Positions 10,183-21,100 are shown, counted from the first letter of the stretch. The stretch is DNA of 35,187 bases from Ettlia oleoabundans (GCA_019693395.1 JAAMXP010000267.1:1-35187), one strand, 5' to 3'. Made by a program: numbers and translations. Notes: generated by a model from the sequence alone, not told the origin.

Positions 10183-13100
10183 ATGTCGCGCACCACTTTC
10201 GCTGTGCTGGGCCTGGCCCTGGCCATACAAGGGACCGGTAAGTGTAAATAGTGGCCTCAATCGGTCGCCTTGGGGCTCGGAGAGGGGCGGAATTGTCAGG
10301 AGGTTGATAACTCCGCCGCCGGCTGGCTGGCGGCACCTCAAGGACCCAGCTCCTGCACAGGCAGAAGCTGTGCCTGCCTCTTGTTGACCGCAAAACGCCT
10401 CCTGTGTTTCGCTTCCACTCTTTGCAGGCGCCGTTATGGGAGGAATGGTGAGTTTGTGGTTCCGATTTGCCGGCAAATGGGGTCGGTGCAACGCTGACTG
10501 CATTGCCTCGTCGCGGGCAGTGCGACCGACGCCAATGACCCTGCAGTTAGCCAGCCATCAGCACCCGTGGCATGCCAACCAAGTACTAGTTGTGCAACTC
10601 CAGCACGCTTCAGCCCCCTTCGCCAGCATTTCCCACCTAGCGGCACTTTTCAACAGAAAATAAACCCCTGCTGTGCTTACCGTCACCCTTCCTTGTTTGC
10701 CGTCATCTTCCGCACTGGCTTGCTTGCCTTGCCTGCCTTCCTATGTCCCTGTCTGCCTGCCGGTTTCAGGGCTCTTACGGCTGTGGCGGTTACTACGGCG
10801 GCCAAATGGGCGGCTACGGCTTCGGCAGCTATTACGGTTCCCCATGCGGCCCAACGCCCGCCACAGCCCCGGCCCCTGGCCCCGGCCCAAGCCCCCTCTT
10901 CCCTGCCCCTGCTCCTGCTCCCGAGGAAAATGAGATTGAGGGTGGTGCGGGCCAGTCTCCCTCCCCAACACCCACCCCCTCCCCAGCACCAACACCAGCC
11001 ACTGCAAAGACCTGCCGAGGTAGGCCTGCCCTGCTTCTTCATCTGCATTGCCTCGCTGCGCGGCCCTCGCTACCCCCTGATGCTGCCACCCGCCATTCCA
11101 GGTTATGGCTGCCCCTCGTTGACATGCATGCTCCTGGCATGCGTGTGCCATCGCAACTGCTGTGCCGCAATGCCCAACCAGAATCCCCAATCCCAGCTAG
11201 ACCACCTCTATGCAACCTGCCGTTCGCGTCCAGCCTCACACGCTGCCACGACTGCCTCCCCACACCCCCTCCCCCCAATCCACCCCCCCTGCATGCAGGC
11301 ATTGCATACGACGGCTACCTCTCCGCCTGCACCGTCTACTTTGACACCAACGCCGATGCCAGCCTGCAGACCTTCCTGGAACCTTCGGGCACCGTGGCCA
11401 ACGGCACCTTCTCCCTGCAGATACTGCAAGACTCTCAGCTGGCCACCGTCCGCATCGTGCCCGCTGCCCGCACCCAGGCATCCAGCAAGAAGGTGAGCGG
11501 GCACACAAGCCAACCGACAGCTGCAGATGCATGGCGGTGACGCTGCAAACACCGGTTGCGCAAATAAAGTCAACAGCATCCCATCTTTGCACATGCCGTA
11601 CAAGAAGCAGAGGGCCCCTGCGGCGAGGTCCGTTTGGCCGACCTTCCAGCCTTATCGGTGTTTGCCTCAGCACAGGGGTGGAATCGCCAGCCAGCCAGTC
11701 ACATACTGTATATTTGAATAGGAGGATCCACAGCTGGCAACCAGTTACACAAATCTCCTTTCCCTGATCCTTCTCTTGTGCTTGCTCCCCCGCAGGTTGA
11801 TGCCAGCGATGTGACCACCTCCTGCCACGACATCCTCACCCTCCTGCCCGAGTACCTGCACTTGGCCGCCCCCCAGCCAGCCAACTGCAACGGCACCATC
11901 ATCATCTCCCCGCTCACCACCATCCTGGTACACGCTTCTCAGGTTGGTGGGTAACAAAGTGCAGGCTGCAGGTGGGATTGGAAAGGGTTATATCATGGCA
12001 TGCTTGTGCGGGTGGGTGGTGTGAGGGCAGGCAACCCTGATCTGGCCCGTGCTGCCGCAGCATACAGCCGGGCAGCAGTGGGTACCTCCAGATGCCCACA
12101 GCAACTTAATAACCTCAACCAGTGCCAAACCGATGCAGGGCAGCAAATTGCTCCGCCCTCCACGTCCCCTCTCTTCACTCGTGAGGACACAAGTCCTGTG
12201 CCTGCGCTTCCAAGCGCCACCACCCACTCAACACAGACCCTGCCCCCACCTTCCTGCACAACAGACATGCACACACACACCCCGCCCCGCCTTTATCCCC
12301 TCCCTCCGACTTGCCTCTTCTCTGCAGTTCTTGACTGAGGCTGAGCTGAAGAGCGCCCTGGGCCTGCTTTCCACCTGGTCCATCGGCAGGCAAGACGCCC
12401 TGGCGGTGAGTTGCAAATGGGGCGCTGCCGCTTGGTCATGCCGCCGGAGCTGCTGCTGTTGGGGGTGCTGTCTTAGGTTGCCCGATTATTTTGTTCCCTG
12501 CCTGCAAAGCTGCAACCCCTTGACTGTTTTTGGAGTCAGCTCTGCCTTGCTATTGGTCTCCTGTTGACTACAGAGCGCAGCCACGGTTTCATTGAGTGCC
12601 TTCTCGGCTTCTTGACCCTTCTGGGGCTTCAAGGGAGCTGGGTTGCGCCCATGTTGGTGCTGACACTCAGTGCTGGCTGGTGTGCACGCTCGCCTCCCCA
12701 CCGACCGCAGGGCACCACCCGCAAGGTTGTGGGCGCCAAGCCTGTCCACGCAGCTGAGCTGGTGGTGAAGCAGACGGTGTTCAACTGCGGCGCTCTGCTG
12801 GCCAAGAAGGGCAACAACACCAGCTACCAGCGCGTGTCTCAGGCGGTGTTCAAGCAGCTGGGCTCCCGGCTGGGCCAGTTTGCCCAGGGGGCGGGCTCTT
12901 CCTCACTTGACACCCTTGACGGCAGCCGCCGACTGCTGGCTGGGTCCACCACTTTCAACCTGGCAGACCCCACCACGGTGTTGAGCCTTCTCCAGGAGGT
13001 GCAGGGGCAGCTGTCAGCCGATGATTTGGCAGTCGTCAGCAGCTCTGCGGTGCAGGTGAGGGAGGGGCTGCTGAGGTGGGCGACAGCATCCGCACCATCC

Positions 13101-13972
13101 TACCTGTGCAGCGGGTGCAGAATTGTGTTCAAAAAGCCCTGGTTTGGCTGGCAGCTTTGTGTAGCTGCCACATGCGTGCACGAAGCATCAGCTTTTGTCA
13201 CGCTGCCAATACAGAAGGTGAGCCTGTGCTGCTCACACAGTCCTTTGCGGCCCCACTCTGCTCCCTGCTCCTTGCTCACCTGCCACGTCCCCGCCTGCCT
13301 GCCTGCCTCGCTGCAACAGGCTGCTGCCACTGCGCTGGCAACCTGGAACAATGTGCTAGCGACAGCACCCACAGTTCAGTACATGCAGAAAGCCATGCTG
13401 GTGCGTCTTTGCAGCTGTAGCACAAGGCAGTGAGCTGCTTCAGCTTGTCTTTGTCTCACCCAGTGCCTGGCAAACGTGTTTCCATAGATTGCATAGCGAA
13501 ATTTCATCAGGCTGGTGTCTGCCAATCCACGTCACCAGCGCGGTGCATGCCCTGAATAGTTGCTGTCCCATCAGCCCAGTGTGCCCTCCTTGCACGATGC
13601 CCACCGGTACTGCTGCAGGTCGCCCAGACTCTGGTGGCTGAGAAGGTGGAGGCTCTGGCTGCTGGCACCATCACCATGCAACAATTTGAGGAGGACACGG
13701 ATGAAGCTAGCGTGCGGCAGGCCATTGAGGGCGCCAGCCTGCCTGGCACCCTGCTGCCAGCCGAGATTCTGATGGGCCTGGAGCCAGAGAGCAGCGACAA
13801 CAAGGCCTTGGCGATCGGCCTGGGCGTCGGCCTGGGTGTCGGCCTGCCCCTGCTGGCCGTCTCCGTCTGGGCTCTGACTGTCTATATGAAGAAGAACCAG
13901 CTGGGCCCCTGGAAGAAGCAGAGGAAGGATCTGCAGGAGCCAATGGTGGCGTCCCACCCAGCAGCCATGTAA
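10183..13972 (+). CDS. Gene A: predicted type I membrane surface protein with SPLT-type module (paralogue of gene B)
   Basis: No named family recognised. Exons 10183-10237, 10428-10447 (20-nt microexon), 10770-11019, 11299-11492, 11796-11942, 12328-12405, 12711-13055, 13320-13400 and 13619-13972 give 507 residues in perfect phase. Order: signal peptide (MSRTTFAVLGLALAIQGTG); Gly/Tyr-rich patch (GGYYGGQMGGYGFGSYYG); Pro/Ala/Thr stalk to ~105; GIAYDGYLSACTVYFDTNAD, a degenerate form of the Asp-rich Ca-loop motif; CHDILTLLPEYLHLAAPQ; NCNGTIIISPLTTILV; LSTWSIGRQDALA; helical region with GSRRLLAG at ~320; one transmembrane helix at ~453-480 (AIGLGVGLGVGLPLLAVSVW); basic tail (KKNQLGPWKKQRKD). Sequons NGT (twice) and NNTS suggest N-glycosylation. 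It should have an extracellular N-terminus and a cytosolic tail. Role in adhesion or cell wall is inference. Confidence 0.85.
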
Positions 13973-14327
13973 GAGGCTGATGTGGCGTGTGGCGTGTAGC
14001 TGGCGCTGGCACTGGCAGACACCCAGGCGCTGCTGCTGAGATGCAGCCAACCGTGCCGCATCCAGCGGCAGACCCGGCGTGCCAGACATCTGTTGCCAGC
14101 CATTCAGCAGCCCTTTGTTTCCTGAACTGAATCCTTCGTATGAAAGACTTCTACATTCATGCACTTGAGGCCCTCTAGTCGCTTGTGCTGCAACCTGCAC
14201 TCGCAGCCTGATGCATGTCGGTTAAACAAACGATGCTGCACCATTGCTGTGTGTCGCTGCAAATGCTTCTCACTGCTATTTCCATCAATCATAATAAACA
14301 CCTTTCCCGTACTTCGGTTTCTTGTGT

Positions 14328-14332
14328 TGTAA
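14328..14332 (+). terminator. Poly(A) signal TGTAA for gene A
   Basis: This is the first TGTAA after the gene A stop, 356 bp downstream. An AATAAA-like string also occurs just upstream near 14293. The expected gene A transcript end is about 14345, roughly 115 bp from the expected end of the opposing gene B transcript. Confidence 0.55.
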
Positions 14333-14477
14333 ATCATGATGCAAAAGTTAGGCATTATCACTGTGCAATGGGCAGTGCGCTAGAATTTCAGGCAGGCAGC
14401 AGAGAGCACCCGCCTGCTCGCTCCCCTGCCCCTCTACAACTGCCTGGCCTGGGAGCGCATTACGGCTAAATACAGCG

Positions 14478-14482
14478 TTACA
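14478..14482 (-). terminator. Poly(A) signal TGTAA (minus strand) for gene B
   Basis: TTACA on the plus strand reads TGTAA on the minus strand, 228 bp after the gene B stop codon. It is the first such motif downstream of gene B. Confidence 0.55.
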
Positions 14483-14709
14483 GGAGCGAGTTGAACCTCG
14501 GTGAGCAATGAAAACAACATTGGAATCAACCACAATCAACAAGGAGTGAGCTGCGGGTCACATATAACAGAGGGGGTTGGAGGCAGGTAATATCAACACG
14601 GGGGTAAAGGCAGGTAAAATAACATGGGTACAAGCAAGTGGTCAGATGGGTCAAATAAATACAAACAAGCTGCCGATCACAGGCAGGAACGGAGGGGCGA
14701 ATTGTAAGC

Positions 14710-17700
14710 TCACAACATGGATTCGCTCAGCCCTCCGGCGCTGCGCGGCTTCTTCATGAAATAGTAGTAGGCGGCATAGCCGGCACCAGCCACCAGGGGC
14801 ACACCCAAGCCTATGCCCAAGCCCACACCCAGGGCCACCGCATTGCTCTGCTTCTTCTGCTGTTCCGAGTCTTGGGCGCCTGGCAGGACGACCTGCTGCT
14901 GTGTCGCCTTGAGCGCCGACTGGGAGGTGGCGGCCTGGAACTCAGATACGCTGATCTCGCCGTTCACCAGGCTGGCAACCTTGGATGCCAGCACCGTCTC
15001 GCCCACCACAGCAGCCTGCACCCAGGTTCACCGGTAGGACCACAGTCAGGTTCATGCAGGGAGGGCACTGATGGCATGCACAAGGAACCATGTCCTGTGC
15101 CACCAGCGCTGCCTGGGTGCACTGGCGCTGCAGCTGAGCATCAGTGAGGGTGCAAATGTTGGGTGCCCGCTCAACTTCCCCCGCCTACTAGGTAGTATCT
15201 CCAGCCTTTCCACCAGCAGCAGCCCCCGCCCGCATGTCGCCAGCCTTCCCCAATTTTTAGAAGCAGCCCCCACCCACCTTCATGATCGAGTCAACATCTT
15301 CGCTGCTCTCAATGATTGAGTTGAGCGTGGCAATGGCGTTTGCCACCGCTGCCAGCATGTCGCCACTGACCACAGTCAGCTGGTCAGCCGGCACGGTTGC
15401 GGCGGCGATGGCGTAGCAGGCCTTCAGCAGCGCCTCAATGGTGGCAGCCTTGGTGAGGTCTGCAGGACAGTTGGCAGGGGGGGAACAGTGCTGAGAGTCA
15501 GGCGCTGGCCTCACTTGGCAAAGAATGATGTAAGTGCAGAGACCCGCAAAATGACACGCATCCCTGCTCCCGCCATCACCAGGAACACAAGGTGTCCGGC
15601 CGGCCAGCATGAGGTGACAAGCAGCCACCGTCCACCAGCCAGGCAGCCAGCCGGGCGGCAGCTCACCAATGACCGACTGCACCGAGGCCATGTTGTCAGA
15701 CAGCAGGCGGCGGCCGCTATGAGGCCCCATAATCTGGTTGGCCAGGGCCTTGAGCATGAACTTGCGGATGACGGGCATGTACTGTTTGTTCTTGGTGAAG
15801 AGCTTGGCGGCAGTCATGGTCAGCTGCACAACTTGCACCTCGCGCCGGTACACCTTCAAGGCAGAGGCATCGCCAGCGATTGCAGCCTGCAACTAGCAGG
15901 GCACAGGGCAGAAAGGCTGGCTTGAGAGATTGGGGTAAGATTGAATTGCAACGCTGGAATATCCAGGCAGATGCAGGTAGCACAGCAGGAAAAAACTGCC
16001 GGCTGGTGCCACACACGGTCTGCAGGCAAGGCCCTTACCGCCAGCGTGTCGGTGCTCAGTACAGCGTAGCCAGCGGGAAGGGACAAGGCCTCCAGCATGG
16101 CGGTGGTGGTCAGCCCCGACTGGCTGCCATAGGCGAGCAGGGAGGTGAGAGGCGAGACGACGATGGGGTTGTTGCAGGAGGGCGGCTTGGGCGCCGCAAG
16201 GGGGAAGCGGATGGGCAGCAGGGAGGTGACGTCATGGCAGATGCTCGTGCTGCCCTTGGTGGCCTGCAGGCAGGAGAGAGAGAAGCAGACGCAAGGCAGC
16301 GTGGCGGTTAGGCTGCCAGGTTGCATGACACAACCAAAGCCTGGCGGTTCATGTGGCTCGCCGGGCCCCAAAGTCGCTGCCCCTGGATGGGGCGGTTATC
16401 GACAGCTGTAGCAGGGGCGGATTGACCAGCCCACCTGAGTGGCGGATTCGTCGGCAATCGTCAGGTACAGAGTCCCGAGGCTGCCGACATTTGTCTGTTG
16501 GGCAAAGGTAAACTTGCCGTTTGTGATGGTGGTGAAGGCTTCGCTTGTTGCCTGCACGCCGTCTCCGTTACCGTCGCTCCACAGGGTGCAGGCGGTAACG
16601 TAGCCTGCGAGGGGATGTGTGGCAGACAGCAATACCGTAACGAGGCGTGCTGGCAAGCAGGCTCCGTAGAGAGGTCAAATGTGTGGCCGCCCGGCAAGCA
16701 GGGGCCTGCTGGACATGGCAACAGCAGCAGGTTGCAAGATTTGCCTTGCACTGGCGGGCTACCGCAGTCCATGCCTCCACACCACACTCCCATCCAACTG
16801 GGGGCGCACCATCGTAGGCAATGCCAGTGCAGATGGCGTTGAGGTCCTTGGTCTGTACCGGGCTCTGCTGCTCGGTGGTCGGTGCAGGGTTTTCTTCCGC
16901 CGGGGTGGGGGCAGGGCTCTCCTCATCAGGGCCGGGGGAAGGTGTTGGGCTCAGACCGGTGCTCAGGCTTGGACTCAGAGCGGGGCTCTCTGGGATGGCA
17001 GGGCTGGTAGGGGGGTCAACTGGCGGGCGTGGGCTTGGGTTTGGAACTGCACAGGCAAGGTGGAAAGAGGGTCAAGACACGTGTTGCCAGCCAGAGTGTG
17101 TACTGAGTGTTGAGGATAAGACAAAGGCGAACACTCAGCCTGGAAGCTTAGGGTTGCCCTCGCGGCCTAGGCCTGCAGCGCAGGCGAGCTGTTTGCTGGC
17201 CCAGGCAGAGATTCAGGCAAGGCAGGACCCAAGTGCGGACCTGGACCCTCGCCATAGTAGTAGTAGCCACGGTTGTTACGGAGGCCGTAGGTGGAACCCC
17301 ATGCCGCTGGGACCGTCTTGAAGGTAGAAATGAACTGCATGGACAGCGGCGCGGGGGCAGCGATGCAGCGTTAACGCGTGGTGCAGCAAAGAGGAAGCGG
17401 TAGCACCCAAGGGAGAGAGACACGGAGCAAGAAAGAAGAGGCAGGCAGGGATGCGCAGGGGCCAGGGGGGCAGAGGCAGGCAGAGAGCGAGGGCATCAGC
17501 CACTGACAGCTCCAGGAACTGAAGAAGGTCTGTTCAGTGCAACCGCTGCTCACCAGCTCCTCGGTGTTGAAATCGTCATTGGCTGCAGACAGTCAAGGAG
17601 AAACAATGGTAAGAATTCAAACATCCAGCATTCTACTACTCAAACTGCCCCTGCCCTTGTCCGGTGGGCCGGCTTCCCATTGGAAGATGGCGGCAGGGCG

Positions 17701-17961
17701 GTGCACCCCCCGCGGCCGCAGGAGACCGCAAGCCCGGCTTTGGCCAATCTGTGCTCTCCTTGTGGCCGGCAGAGAGCCAAAAGCCGCCGTCTGTGGCCTC
17801 AGCCTCGTCGGCGGGTTGCTGATTCGGTTGAGAACGAACGGCGCCGGCGCTGTGGCAGCCGCCTCGGCCGACCGCATCTCACCTTCAAAGCTCGCTTGAA
17901 CGGTTGTGAGGCATCCCAGAGCGAATAGGAGCGCCGCTAGTTGGTTGAGGTGCAGGGCCAT
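14710..17961 (-). CDS. Gene B: predicted type I membrane surface protein with Ca-loop and SPLT-type module (paralogue of gene A)
   Basis: Exons 17961-17883, 17582-17554 (29 nt), 17334-17241, 17046-16810, 16604-16435, 16263-16039, 15886-15667, 15459-15278 and 15015-14710 give 513 residues in perfect phase. Order: signal peptide (MALHLNQLAALLFALGCLTT); Tyr-rich patch (NNRGYYYYGEGPG); Pro/Ser/Thr stalk, residues ~68-140; GIAYDG then YVTACTLWSDGNGDGVQATS, where DGNGDGVQATSE fits a D-x-N-x-D-G Ca-binding loop; TSICHDVTSLLPIRFPLAAP; SCNNPIVVSPLTSLLAYGSQ; a helical region containing SGRRLLSDN at ~345; one transmembrane helix at ~470-498 (ALGVGLGIGLGVPLVAGAGY); short tail MKKPRSAGG. Three cysteines (ACT, CHD, SCN) are shared with gene A. 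No clear N-glycosylation sequon was seen, unlike A. No enzyme motif is present; the function is unknown. Confidence 0.87.
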
Positions 17962-18515
17962 CTTCAGTCTCTATGCCAGGCGAAGTAGGCCGTGCCGAGC
18001 TCACAGTCAATGCTTCGAGCCCGTGTAAAGATAGAGAGCGCAAAAGTGGTAGACGGGAGCGTTTTGCGCCTGAAAACCCCCTTGGGCGGTTTCTTTCTTC
18101 TCCAGTTTCTTGTGCCTCACTCCGCCCAAATCGCTAACAAAGTGCCGCCATGAGAGCTGTATGGGTTCATGTAGCCAGCAGAGAAGGGGGCGGAACCGCC
18201 CTTGGCGGTTTGCCTGCAGCACCTCTGCTCCCCGCCCGCCGGCGCCCCAGCCATGATGCCCCAGCGTGCGCGCTGTGGTTGTGCCTCTCGTCTGCGCACG
18301 CATTGCCGCACCTGCTACCCCACCCCCAACTACCTCTCCATCTTTCCCGCTTCTCATGTTTCTGTGTGCTTGTGGACTCAAAGCGCTGTTTTGCATGCAG
18401 GAAGGAGCAATGGAAAGGCACACATGGTGGGCTCACAGGCTTTCAGCACCCACTCAGAAAACACAGTTCAAACAGCTATGAACTTTGCTGCAGTAAATTT
18501 CTGCCGAGCCAAACA
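17962..18515. other. Intergenic: upstream region of gene B and 3' UTR of the Gln-rich gene
   Basis: These 554 bp separate two minus-strand genes. No TGTAA was found here on the minus strand. Two CTTGGCGGTTT-like copies, at about 18081-18092 (CTTGGGCGGTTT) and 18201-18211, lie ~120 bp apart upstream of gene B; they could be chance or a regulatory repeat. Confidence 0.45.
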
Positions 18516-21100
18516 TCAGATTCGTTGCAGCTTGGCGCTGCGCTTGCTGCGCTTTGTTGGTGGCGGCGCTGCCGTGGCTATCCTGTTGCTATGCTTGGAG
18601 GGGCGCCAGTCTGGGTCCTCGCCGCTCTCCTCGCCAGCATCTGAATCTGCGGCTTCATGCTGCTCCTGCTGGTAGCTGCCATAAATGCTGCTATCGTGCC
18701 GCCGCTTGCGAGTCGGCCGCTGGACTGCTTCTACGGGCACCTCAGCAGCTGTGGCGTCTGCTGCTTGCGGCAGGCGCACTGAAGCCGCACGGCGCTGCCG
18801 CGTAGCTGCAGCTGTCGGCCAGCTCCCTATCGCGTCTGCGTCCTGGGATGCCTGGGGGCGGGAGCTGGGTTTGCGCTGCCGCTTGACAGTCCCAGAAACA
18901 CTGCTCTGGCTGACAACAACGCCAGAGAAGCTTGCTGTCAAATCGATGAAGCTGGTGCTGGCGCCGTCCTTACCCGCTGGCGCCGCCCTGCCAGCAGCAG
19001 GGCACACAGATGACTGTTAGCTAGAGGCCAGCACGCGGTGGCAGCAGCCAAGCGCTGCATGCCGCTTAGAGCACAGGAATACGCCTGCTGGGACAGGGAG
19101 AAGAGCAGCACAACAAACCGAACCTGAGGGTGTAGCTGGCCCCACAGCTAGAGGGCTGCTCTGCGTCTGTTGCCTCCCCGCCTGCCACCTGGCCAGCATG
19201 ACTGAACCACCCGCAGGCAGGGTCGCAGAGCTGACATCAATAGCTGCGGGAGACGCCTGCACGCCAGCGGACGAGCGCACGGCTGGGCTCAGCTGGCGCC
19301 ACCCAAACCTGACCCTACATCAGCAATCAATGGTGAACAAGCAGCAGCACCTAACTCAATATAGAGTAGGCTTTAGCACCTACCTGATCCCAGTACGCGG
19401 AGCGCTGCCACCATTGCCGCCAGGTTCGTCCAAATCGCCACCGCGACCACCAGCAGGCCACTCAGGCGCACGTTGTGCCGCCGCTACTGCAGGTGCGTCA
19501 GGCGATGCACCCGCCGCAGATGTCTGCCCCACAGGGGTCCTCACAAACAGCCCAGGAGCATGGCTGCTGGCTGCAGCACCTGCGGGCGTGCCCTCGCTGA
19601 CGTTAGGCGGCGGCACAGCCCCAGCTGGATGCCACTGCTCTGCCTTGGGTGCGCTCGCAAATGCATCCCCTGTCAGCCAGTCTGGGTGCGCAGCTGCCGA
19701 GGCTGGGTGCAACTGCGGGCGGCGTGGCGTGCTGTTGAGCATACTCTCCTCAACATGCACTAGCAGAGGCGAAGCAGGCTCCTCTGCAGGTTGCCCTGTA
19801 GCTGAAAAAAACTGGCCTCCTCCCTTGCCGGCAGCAGCAGAGACGTGGGTCTTGATGCCAGCTGGTGCCTTGCGCTGCTCCATGCTGGGCGGCTGGGAAG
19901 CAGGCTCAGCGGGCATAACGGGCATGCCGGTGCGCTGAGCTGCGGAAGGCGGCGGAGTCTGATCCAGCGGGGCTCCAATGCTGGGGACTGCATGAGCCTG
20001 CTGCTGCTGCTGCTGCTCCGGCATTGGCTGCTGCTGCTGCTGCTGCTGCTGGTAGTCGTACGGGTCCTGATGTGGGTGCTGCGCGTACTCGTGTTCATGC
20101 GGCCTGGCAGCTCGGTGATGCGACTCCTCTGCAGCAGAAGCAATGGGGGTATGAGAAGCCTGATATACGATTTGCTACGTAGAATAAGCTGGCATCACAC
20201 CGCCAGCAACTCAATTGCGTACAACCAGCGGATAGGGCATCCTGTGGTTGCTGGAACGCAAGCAATGCGACATTGGGTATGAGCACCACGACGGCACTGT
20301 ACTGCTGAGCACCCACCTTCAGGCGGCTCCTCCACATCGTCTGGCTGGCTGCTGTTAAGGTACATGTGGCTGGCCAGGTGCTCCTCATGGTCTGGAAGCT
20401 CATGAATGACGGGGCCCGTCAGCCTGGAATGGAAGTGTGGCATGAGTAGGACCTTAGGCCGGCCCCCTTACATGATCACAAGGTCAAGCATAGCGGCTGT
20501 TGAACGGTGCCTATCACGTTTACTGCCCCTGGGCCAGCATGCTTCTTCAGTGTGGTGCAAAAGCCCATTTGCAGGGTCCGCTCAAACATGCCTGTGCTGT
20601 GCAATTGGTACATCGTCATCGGCGCCTTCTATGGGAATCTCGCGCACAGCGCCGGTGGCCTGCGTGTAAAGGGCAATGCCCCTTATAACCGATTGGGAAC
20701 CCGGAATACGAGCCAACGGGTACTCGGAGGCACCCTATTACCGGCCCCTCTTACAGATGGTTACACTGCGGCTGGTGGGCGGCGGCAGGGTGGTGTGCGC
20801 TATTGATGGCTGCGTGAGTGCAAGGTGTCCGCAGCCTTGGAGCGCGTGCTGTCGCTCCGCGAGCCACTTCCAAGACAAACACTACCCTCGGAAGGAGTGC
20901 ACGAAAGCGGGACAGGAACACCGACTCCGCACCTTGAAGCAGGAGGGCTACCCACTCACCTGACCCGCGCCTGCGCTACGAAAGCCGCCGAATTGGTGAT
21001 CAAAAGGCGTTGGGAAGTCTCGGAAGAACGGTTCATCGAACACGCTGTTCAGAAACCCGAACAGCGAGTTGGGCGGTCTGGGCCACCCAGCGCCGCTCAT
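18516..21100 (-). CDS. Gln-rich, mostly disordered protein; weak HAX1/MLF-like N-terminus
   Basis: Exons 21100-20960, 20659-20592, 20423-20317, 20128-19384 and 18987-18516 join in phases 0, 2, 1 and 2 to give 510 residues. The N-terminus (SLFGFLNSVFDEPFFRDFPT) has the Phe/Asp 'DPFF'-like pattern of HAX1 and myeloid-leukaemia-factor proteins. Residues ~70-80 (GPVIHELPDHEEH) resemble the GPIIEEL segment of plant MLF-like proteins. The conserved C-terminal part of those families is not seen. Residues ~105-350 hold polyQ, Pro/Ala/Ser-rich sequence. The C-terminal exon has STSFIDLTASF and several basic clusters (KRQRK, TRKRRH, KRSKR), suggesting nuclear location. Intron 2 needs a GC donor. Exon 2 could start at 20734 with a weaker acceptor, adding 25 residues in frame. 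The family assignment is tentative; the gene model is firmer than the name. Confidence 0.55.
19998..20053 (-). repeat. CAG repeats coding polyglutamine
   Basis: Two CTG runs on the plus strand (about 19998-20017 and 20028-20053) read as CAG on the coding strand. They encode two glutamine runs separated by PMPE in the Gln-rich gene. Length is likely to vary between strains. Confidence 0.85.
20424..20591 (-). other. GC-AG intron 2 of the Gln-rich gene
   Basis: On the minus strand the exon ends GCACAG and the intron starts GCATGT; the acceptor is CATTCCAG. The GT at GAT|GTACCA would join out of frame and bring an early stop, while the GC donor gives phase 2 and continues into LTGPVIHELPD. Confidence 0.6.

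Larger units (their letters stand above)
13973..14709. other. Convergent intergenic region between genes A and B
   Basis: These 737 bp contain the 3' UTRs of both paralogues, which face each other. Each strand has one TGTAA signal. Bases 14570-14640 hold several imperfect GGCAGGTAA-like strings. No coding potential was recognised. Confidence 0.65.

Noticed and set aside
19189..19256. Possible extra exon in intron 4 of the Gln-rich gene, flanked by CAG and GTGGCA
   Set aside because: Its length (68 nt) is not a multiple of three and would break the phase-2 joining that otherwise links exons 4 and 5 perfectly.
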